Assembly (NCBI GenBank): GCA_913050105.1
Contig: CAJWZN010000045.1
Span: 1-9,854 of the forward strand
Length of the DNA stretch: 9,854 nt
Source of the DNA: an uncultured Synechococcus sp.
Lineage (GTDB): Bacteria > Cyanobacteriota > Cyanobacteriia > PCC-6307 > Cyanobiaceae
Direction: 5' to 3'
The stretch's first letter is position 1, and every line of letters starts with the position of its first letter. A model generated the notes under the pieces. That model made no database searches and was not told the DNA's origin. It worked only from the letters and a program-made list of their open reading frames with translations. Shown one piece after another: positions 4,989-9,854 of this stretch. Made by a program: the position numbers and the translations under genes.

Positions 4989-7420
4989 CGGACCCAGACC
5001 ACACTGCATCCGGGGCCACCATCGGCCTGATCCGCGTCGACCACCCGTTCCACATAGGGCACGGTGTCCAGCCAGGCCTTTAATCCGCGCTTGAGTTTGC
5101 CGGTGCCAATGCCGTGAATCACCCACACCGGACCATTGGCATGACGCAATTGCTCTTCCAAGGCGGCCTCTGCCTCGTGCACTCTCATGCCACGCACATC
5201 AAGGGTGTTGCGACTGTTGCGCACCTTTGCCCCGCCAATAGACCCTGAACGGGCTTGGACCTTCACGACTGGTTTCGGTGGCGGCTCCGCCTTTCGGCCG
5301 TCAAGACTCTCCACGGTCGTGAGTTCAACCGTTGTTCGCATCACGCCACAACGCACGGTGAGCTGCAGACCGTCGTCGCTGATGGCCAACACCTCTGCCG
5401 CCTTGCCTAGGGCAAGAAGACGAATCCTGTCGCCGACGGAAGGCATCCAACCGGGGCGAGGCTTACGCCGTTCCGGAGTTGGGCGGTGGCTGTCTTCCAG
5501 TTTTCGTAATCGCTGCCCAGCCCGGCGAGCGGTCTCTCCATCGGCCCGGTCGTCCCTCAGCCGTCGGATCAGGGACCGCACTTCTTTCTGACCATCTCGA
5601 ATCGAGCGTTCCAGTCGCTGGCGCCCCTGTTCCTGCCGCGCCTCGGATTGCTGCTTCTGCTTTTCCCAGCGCTGCAGCAACTCATCGTGCAGCAGCTCTG
5701 TGCGCGCCAGCAAAGCAGCCGCATCCTCAGCTGCGGACTGTTGACGTTGGCGCTGCTCCTCGAGACCGCGGATGACGCTGTTGACCTCCCCCTCTGCTGC
5801 TGGTGCCAGCAGCTCCTGGGCCTGATTGAGCACGTCGGAATCAAGTCCAAGACGGGAGGCAATCGCCAGCGCATTGCTGCGCCCGGGAATACCCCAGAGC
5901 AGGTCATAGGTGGGCGAAAGGGTCTCTGCGTTGAATGCCACCGAAGCATTCTCGAACCGCGAGTCGCTGTATTTGAGAGCCTTCAACTCGCCGAAATGCG
6001 TGGTGGCGATGGTGAGTCGGGCGCGGTCGGCGAGAGCTTTGAGCAAGGCGGATGCGAGAGCTGTTCCCTCACTGGGATCCGTGCCAGCCCCCACCTCATC
6101 CAGCAACACGAGGGCCGGAGCCGGTCCAGACGCCAGAGCAGACAAGATTCGTCCGATGCGCTTCACATGACCGCTGAAGGTGGACAGGCTCTGCTGCAGC
6201 GACTGCTCATCTCCGATGTCCGCCAGAATCTGGGCACACCAGGGCAGAGAAGGCTGACCGGAGCAGGGCAGCAACATTCCAGCTCGGGCCATCAGCGCTG
6301 CCAGACCGATGCTTTTGAGCGTGACCGTTTTCCCGCCGGTATTTGGGCCGGTGATCGCCACCACCCGCAAGCTGGATGACACATCAACGCTGATCGGCAC
6401 CACGGTCGGTCCGCCTGCCTTTTTCTGTTGCCAGATCAGCAAGGGATGGCGTAAGTCGCGCAACAGGAATGACGCATCAGGAGTGTCCTTCAACTCGGGG
6501 GCAACACCACCGAGCCAGCGGCCATAACGGCCACGCGACAAGGCAAGATCCAACTGCAGCAGCACCTGCACCAGCTGGGCGAGGGTCGGCGCCTCCTCCG
6601 CAACATGGCCGCTGAGTTCGGCCAGCACTTTGCGCTCCTCATCCCTGATGCGGGCTTCCAGGTCAACCAACCTGTTGCCGATGCTCAGCACCGAACGGGG
6701 CTCGACGAACAGCGTGCTCCCCGAGGCCGAACTGTCATGGACCTGTCCAGGCACCTGACTGACGGCACCGGCCTTCACCGCGAGCACTGGCCTGCCATGG
6801 CGTTCGGCAATCACGGTGTCTTGCAGAACCGTGCCAAGCCGCCGGAGCATGTCCTGCAGCTTGTCTCGACGCTCCTGACGAAGCCCTTGCCACTGCTGGC
6901 GAAGACCGGCGAGCGGAGCGCTGGCACGGTCAGCAACACGACCGCCTTCCTCGAGAGCAAATTTCAGCCGCTGCTCAAGCTCAGGCAAGGTCACCATCAT
7001 GTCGATCAGCGCGGTGCAAATCGGACGCAACTCCGGTTCATTGATCTGCCTGCGCAAGCGACGCGCCGCTGCGAGGGTCTCAGCCACCCCGAGAAGATCT
7101 TCACCAGCGGCGACACCCCCTTTGCTGCATCGCATCAGCACGGGACGCAGATCCACCACACCGCGAAAACTCAGTCCCCCTTCCGTGAGGTCGTCAAGCA
7201 CCACCATTTCGACGGTTTCCGCGAGACGCTGGCTGCTCGACGCGAGTGTGTGAGGGAGTTCAAGCGTCCGAGCAGCGTCACGTCCCATCCGCGTGCTGGC
7301 GAAATCACTGAGGTGCTGGCACACCAGCGGCCACTCCAGAAGCTCGAGTGTTTCGTGCCAGGCCTGTTCATCCAGGCCTAGATCAGTTGCAGTTGGAAGG
7401 AATGCCACCGGGGGGTTCAT
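4985..7420 (-). CDS. mutS2: MutS2 endonuclease/ribosome-rescue ATPase with Smr domain
   Basis: An 811-aa protein with full MutS2 architecture. The N-terminal core and clamp regions (about 1-330) are followed by the MutS-type ATPase, with Walker A GPNTGGKT at 358-365 and Walker B LVLLDE at 437-442 followed by VGAGTDPSEG. A long charged coiled coil (about 530-640) and a KOW-like segment (about 655-705) come next. The C-terminal Smr nuclease domain has LDVRGMR from 740 and HGIGTGKLK from 769. It lacks the MutS mismatch-recognition N-domain. MutS2 was first linked to suppression of recombination; in Bacillus subtilis it also acts on collided ribosomes. The length is close to other members. The ATG start has GGAG (7428-7431) 7 bases upstream, inside the VOC gene, which overlaps mutS2 by 38 bp; this suggests translational coupling. 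All expected catalytic motifs are intact. Confidence 0.97.
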   Translation of the reverse strand: MNPPVAFLPTATDLGLDEQAWHETLELLEWPLVCQHLSDFASTRMGRDAARTLELPHTLASSSQRLAETVEMVVLDDLTEGGLSFRGVVDLRPVLMRCSKGGVAAGEDLLGVAETLAAARRLRRQINEPELRPICTALIDMMVTLPELEQRLKFALEEGGRVADRASAPLAGLRQQWQGLRQERRDKLQDMLRRLGTVLQDTVIAERHGRPVLAVKAGAVSQVPGQVHDSSASGSTLFVEPRSVLSIGNRLVDLEARIRDEERKVLAELSGHVAEEAPTLAQLVQVLLQLDLALSRGRYGRWLGGVAPELKDTPDASFLLRDLRHPLLIWQQKKAGGPTVVPISVDVSSSLRVVAITGPNTGGKTVTLKSIGLAALMARAGMLLPCSGQPSLPWCAQILADIGDEQSLQQSLSTFSGHVKRIGRILSALASGPAPALVLLDEVGAGTDPSEGTALASALLKALADRARLTIATTHFGELKALKYSDSRFENASVAFNAETLSPTYDLLWGIPGRSNALAIASRLGLDSDVLNQAQELLAPAAEGEVNSVIRGLEEQRQRQQSAAEDAAALLARTELLHDELLQRWEKQKQQSEARQEQGRQRLERSIRDGQKEVRSLIRRLRDDRADGETARRAGQRLRKLEDSHRPTPERRKPRPGWMPSVGDRIRLLALGKAAEVLAISDDGLQLTVRCGVMRTTVELTTVESLDGRKAEPPPKPVVKVQARSGSIGGAKVRNSRNTLDVRGMRVHEAEAALEEQLRHANGPVWVIHGIGTGKLKRGLKAWLDTVPYVERVVDADQADGGPGCSVVWVR

Positions 7421-7763
7421 AAAGCATCTCCAGCCAGTTGCCCTCTGGATCTTTCAAATAAAATGAGGCGGTGCCATCACGATGGTCATGAACAGCCCCG
7501 ACGTGGATCCCGTCGGTCTTCAATCGGTCGTGAACAAGATCCACCTCTTCGCGATTTTTGAAGTGGAAGGCGAAGTGAGGGCCGGCAGCTTTGTATCTCG
7601 GTCCGAGCAAGGCAAGACCGTCCCGACCTTCGCCCGCTTCCAAATAGCACCAGTCATCAGCCTTCCAGACCAGGCGCATGCCCAGCCCTGTGTAAAAAAC
7701 AACGGCCCGATCAACATCCTCCACACGGATGGCGACATGGCCGAGACGACTGACGCTGGCCAT
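7383..7763 (-). CDS. VOC (glyoxalase/dioxygenase-fold) protein
   Basis: A 126-aa single-domain protein of the vicinal-oxygen-chelate superfamily, with two beta-alpha-beta-beta-beta modules. Module 1 begins LGHVAIRVEDVDRAVVFYTGLGMRLV. Module 2 includes GPHFAFHFKNREEVD and ends FYLKDPEGNWLEMLYEPP, a strong VOC signature. Likely metal ligands by position are His9, Glu42 (YLEAGEG), His63 and Glu112, so it probably binds a divalent metal. The substrate cannot be told: relatives include glyoxalase I, dioxygenases and fosfomycin/bleomycin-resistance proteins. A homodimer would be expected. It begins 4 bp after the hemB stop, with its ribosome binding site AAGGGGGG (7772-7779) inside the end of hemB, and overlaps mutS2 by 38 bp. 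Its place in this operon suggests a housekeeping rather than resistance role, such as detoxifying methylglyoxal or another reactive carbonyl; that is inference. Confidence 0.9.
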   Translation of the reverse strand: MASVSRLGHVAIRVEDVDRAVVFYTGLGMRLVWKADDWCYLEAGEGRDGLALLGPRYKAAGPHFAFHFKNREEVDLVHDRLKTDGIHVGAVHDHRDGTASFYLKDPEGNWLEMLYEPPGGIPSNCN

Positions 7764-7767
7764 CGAA

Positions 7768-8769
7768 TCAACCCCCCTTCAACCAGGCTGCGGCATCGCA
7801 GGCGTGATAAGTAAGGATCAGATCAGCACCAGCCCGCTTGAAGCTCAGCAGAGTTTCCAGCACCACAGATTTTTCATCGATCCAACCCCGTTCCGCCGCA
7901 GCCTTCACCATCGAATACTCCCCACTCACGTTGTAGGCAGCGATCGGGAGCTCCGACTCCTCACGCAGACGGTGAATGATGTCGAGGTAAGCCAAACCAG
8001 GCTTAACCATCATGATATCGGCGCCCTCCTGCTCATCCAGCTGGGCCTCAGTAATGGCTTCCCGGGCATTGGCGGGATCCATCTGATAGGTGTCTTTGTT
8101 TTTTGGAATCGGCTTTTTCCCAGCCTCACGAGGAGCTGAATCCAATGCCTCGCGAAATGGACCGTAGTAGGCAGAGGAATATTTGGCGGTGTAGCTGATG
8201 ATCCCCACGTGTTCGAAGCCTGCATCGTCGAGAGCTTCGCGGATGGCGCCAACCCTCCCGTCCATCATGTCGCTGGGACCGATCAGATCAGCGCCGGCCT
8301 CGGCCTGAACCACAGCCTGGCGGCAAAGCAACGCGATGGTTTCATCATTCATGACGACACCGTCCTCACTCACGATGCCGTCATGGCCGTCGCAGTTGTA
8401 AGGGTCCAGAGCAACGTCGGTCATGATCGCCATCTCCGGCACCAACTGTTTGATCTGGCGAATGGCACGGGGAATCAACCCCTCTGGGTTGAAGCATTCA
8501 GCACCATCCTCGGTTTTGAGGGATTCAGAGACTTTTGGAAACAGCACGATGCAACGCACTCCCAGATCAAAGGCCCTCTGAACTTCTCCAGTGAGAGCTG
8601 CAAGACTCCAGCGACTTGCCCCTGGCATCGCGCCGATGGGTTGGACATCATCCCCCTCGTGCACGAACAAGGGATAAATGAAATCAGCGGCGGAGAGGCT
8701 GTGCTCGCGCACCATGGAGCGCAGAGCCGGGGTTCGGCGCAGGCGCCGAGGGCGATAAGTGAGCTCCAT
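7768..8769 (-). CDS. hemB: Delta-aminolevulinic acid dehydratase (porphobilinogen synthase)
   Basis: Condenses two 5-aminolevulinate molecules to porphobilinogen, an early step common to chlorophyll, heme, bilin and cobalamin synthesis. The 333-aa length is normal. Schiff-base lysine Lys256 lies in MMVKPGLAYLDI and the second active-site lysine Lys196 in YTAKYSSAYYGPFR. The metal loop is the Asp-rich TDVALDPYNCDGHDG (117-131), as in plants and many phototrophs, in place of the Cys-rich zinc site of animals and yeast. This implies Mg dependence. IGPSDMMDGRV (163-173) and AAYNVSGEYSM (277-287) are conserved. The ATG start at 8769 gives MELTYRPRRLRRTPALR, a typical beginning; the ribosome binding site is weak (GGACC). 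It is 39 bp downstream of dnaJ and 4 bp upstream of the VOC gene. Confidence 0.98.
   Translation of the reverse strand: MELTYRPRRLRRTPALRSMVREHSLSAADFIYPLFVHEGDDVQPIGAMPGASRWSLAALTGEVQRAFDLGVRCIVLFPKVSESLKTEDGAECFNPEGLIPRAIRQIKQLVPEMAIMTDVALDPYNCDGHDGIVSEDGVVMNDETIALLCRQAVVQAEAGADLIGPSDMMDGRVGAIREALDDAGFEHVGIISYTAKYSSAYYGPFREALDSAPREAGKKPIPKNKDTYQMDPANAREAITEAQLDEQEGADIMMVKPGLAYLDIIHRLREESELPIAAYNVSGEYSMVKAAAERGWIDEKSVVLETLLSFKRAGADLILTYHACDAAAWLKGG
7772..7779 (-). promoter_or_regulatory. Shine-Dalgarno of the VOC gene inside the hemB end
   Basis: AAGGGGGG on the minus strand ends 8 bases before the VOC ATG and also encodes the last codons of HemB (Lys-Gly-Gly). It is one of the strongest ribosome binding sites in the window and supports both the VOC start and coupling of its translation to hemB. 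Confidence 0.65.
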
Positions 8770-8808
8770 CAGGTCCGTTGAGCAGGGTGAGATCGTACGG
8801 CCCGTGAG

Positions 8809-9777
8809 CTACAGAGCGGCGGACCGCAACCAGCCATGGCGTGGGTTTTCAGAGCGCTGTCGCCTGAGCTGCTCGAGAAGTTGCTGCTCTTCCGAGCTCC
8901 ATGAGGCCGGCATTACCAAAGACAGGGTCAACAGCAGATCGCCCCGGCCGCCCTTGGCCTGCCAACCCTTGTTCTTCAGCCGAAGGCTTCTCCCAGGCGT
9001 GGTGCCTGCTGGGATCGCAACCTGAGCTTCTCCGTCAGGTGTCATCACGGTGACGGTCGCCCCCAAAGCAAGTTCATCCAAACTGACGGGAAGATCGGCC
9101 CTGAGCTGATCACCCTCGAGTCGCCAAACCGGATGGTCCTTGACGCTCAGATTCAGGTAAAGATCGCCCCGTCGTCCAGTGCCGGGTTGAAGATTGCCCT
9201 TGCCTTTCAACCGAAGACGCGAGCCATTCTTCACACCAGGCGGAATACGCACCTGAACACGCTCATTGTTGACCGACAAGGTTCGTTCACTGCCGCGGAA
9301 CGCCTCCGCAAAGCTGACATTGACGGTGGCTTCCGCATCCAGATTTACCGGCGCTCGCGATCCTGTTCCACCCCTGGGGAATCCTCCTGGGAATCCACCA
9401 CCCGGAAAACCACTGGTCTGAAATCCTCCAGCTCCACCAGGGCCGCCAAAACGACCTAAGAGATCATTGATGAAATCGTCGAAGTTTCCGTAACGACCGA
9501 AGTCAACATCCATCCCTGGAACACCACCGCCCATACCCCCGGCCTGATTCCAGTACTGACCGAACTGCTCATACTTGCGGCGTTTGTCCGGGTCGGACAA
9601 CACCTCATAGGCCTCACTCACTTCCTTGAAGCGGGCTTCAGCTGATGCGTCTCCTGGATTGACATCCGGGTGATGCTGCCGCGCAAGCTTTCGAAATGCT
9701 CGTTTGATGGCATCTGCGTCAGCACCACGGTCAACGCCCAAGACCTGGAAATAGTCCTTGTATCCGCTGCCGGCCAT
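8809..9777 (-). CDS. dnaJ: DnaJ-type co-chaperone without zinc finger (DnaJ class II, CbpA-like)
   Basis: A J-domain protein that would stimulate an Hsp70 (DnaK) and deliver unfolded clients. The J domain (about 6-72) has the HPD motif at 36-38 and QFGQYW at its end. Next comes a Gly/Phe-rich linker (about 78-140) with repeated GFPGG units and an inserted DFINDLLGRFGG helix. Two beta-rich substrate-binding domains follow (about 143-295), including VQVRIPPGVKNGSRLRLKGKG and its second copy VAIPAGTTPGRSLRLKNKG. The four CxxCxGxG zinc repeats of DnaJ class I are missing, so it belongs with CbpA/class II proteins. The length (322 aa) is normal. The ATG start is well placed, with no obvious Shine-Dalgarno sequence. 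No dnaK is visible within the window and no heat-shock CIRCE element was seen in the 77 bp upstream. The tail after 295 (WSSEEQQLLEQLRRQRSE) is helical. Confidence 0.95.
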   Translation of the reverse strand: MAGSGYKDYFQVLGVDRGADADAIKRAFRKLARQHHPDVNPGDASAEARFKEVSEAYEVLSDPDKRRKYEQFGQYWNQAGGMGGGVPGMDVDFGRYGNFDDFINDLLGRFGGPGGAGGFQTSGFPGGGFPGGFPRGGTGSRAPVNLDAEATVNVSFAEAFRGSERTLSVNNERVQVRIPPGVKNGSRLRLKGKGNLQPGTGRRGDLYLNLSVKDHPVWRLEGDQLRADLPVSLDELALGATVTVMTPDGEAQVAIPAGTTPGRSLRLKNKGWQAKGGRGDLLLTLSLVMPASWSSEEQQLLEQLRRQRSENPRHGWLRSAAL

Positions 9778-9854
9778 GTCGTTTATTTCACATTCTCATT
9801 CTCTCAGCGTTGATCCACTTTGCTGTGGGTTCCCCATGGAGGGAAGCCCGTACG
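9778..9854. other. Gene-free right edge upstream of dnaJ
   Basis: No gene is supported. All three minus-strand frames are open from the edge for a few codons, so the tail of an upstream gene could lie here. On the plus strand an ATG at 9836 opens MEGSPY and runs out of the window, possibly a divergent gene start. A bulged inverted repeat, GGGTTCCC paired with GGGAAGCCC, lies near the edge (about 9827-9850). No convincing promoter for dnaJ could be assigned. Confidence 0.4.

Noticed and set aside
6605..7381. A 258-codon open frame on the plus strand
   Set aside because: It lies antisense inside mutS2, whose protein has intact motifs throughout. The antisense product has low-complexity, shadow-like composition and no family resemblance.
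7383..7763. VOC protein as an antibiotic-resistance gene
   Set aside because: The fold is shared with bleomycin and fosfomycin resistance proteins, but the tight operon with hemB and mutS2 and the absence of mobile DNA argue for a housekeeping role.
9372..9440. Repeated GGNTTTCC-like units in dnaJ, considered as a DNA repeat
   Set aside because: They encode the Gly/Phe-rich linker normal for DnaJ proteins.
1..9854. tRNA genes, CRISPR arrays, insertion sequences, HIP1 repeats
   Set aside because: Looked for on both strands; no T-loop in a cloverleaf context, no regularly spaced repeats, no transposase-like protein and no complete GCGATCGC site were found by eye.

Overview
The window looks like a piece of a cyanobacterial chromosome, most likely a marine Synechococcus/Cyanobium-type picocyanobacterium. 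The support is a CP12 gene whose C-terminal half is the cyanobacterial type but which lacks the N-terminal cysteine pair, an Asp-rich (Mg-type) HemB, high GC, and tight gene packing. No HIP1 (GCGATCGC) repeat was seen, although that palindrome is common in many freshwater cyanobacteria. The genus is an inference from remembered family features; no search was run.

Layout. Left part, plus strand: an ABC-F ATPase of the Uup type (103-2007), a 140-bp spacer with a large inverted repeat, and cp12 (2148-2366) closed by a clear stem-loop terminator (2392-2420). Converging on cp12 from the minus strand are a 60-aa protein of unknown function (2433-2615) and, upstream of it, the ribosome-associated GTPase Obg (2704-3693). 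Divergent from obg, after only 37-58 bp, is a MalK/UgpC-type sugar-importer ATPase (3752-4975, plus) without permease or binding-protein partners in the window. It converges on mutS2, and the two stop codons lie inside one perfect 17-bp inverted repeat.

Right part, all minus strand and read right to left: a zinc-finger-less DnaJ (8809-9777), hemB (7768-8769), a small VOC/glyoxalase-fold protein (7383-7763) and mutS2 (4985-7420). The last three are packed with a 4-bp gap and a 38-bp overlap, so they are probably one translationally coupled operon. dnaJ may be part of it (39-bp gap, no terminator seen).

Functionally this is mostly core housekeeping: ribosome/translation factors (ABC-F, Obg, MutS2 with Smr domain), chaperone, tetrapyrrole synthesis (HemB) and Calvin-cycle control (CP12), plus one transporter ATPase. 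I see no mobile element, CRISPR array, tRNA, rRNA or defence locus. No clearly new biological system is visible. The items most worth a second look are the unusual CP12, the unassigned 60-aa and VOC proteins, the insertion in the transporter ATPase, and several inverted repeats at gene borders.
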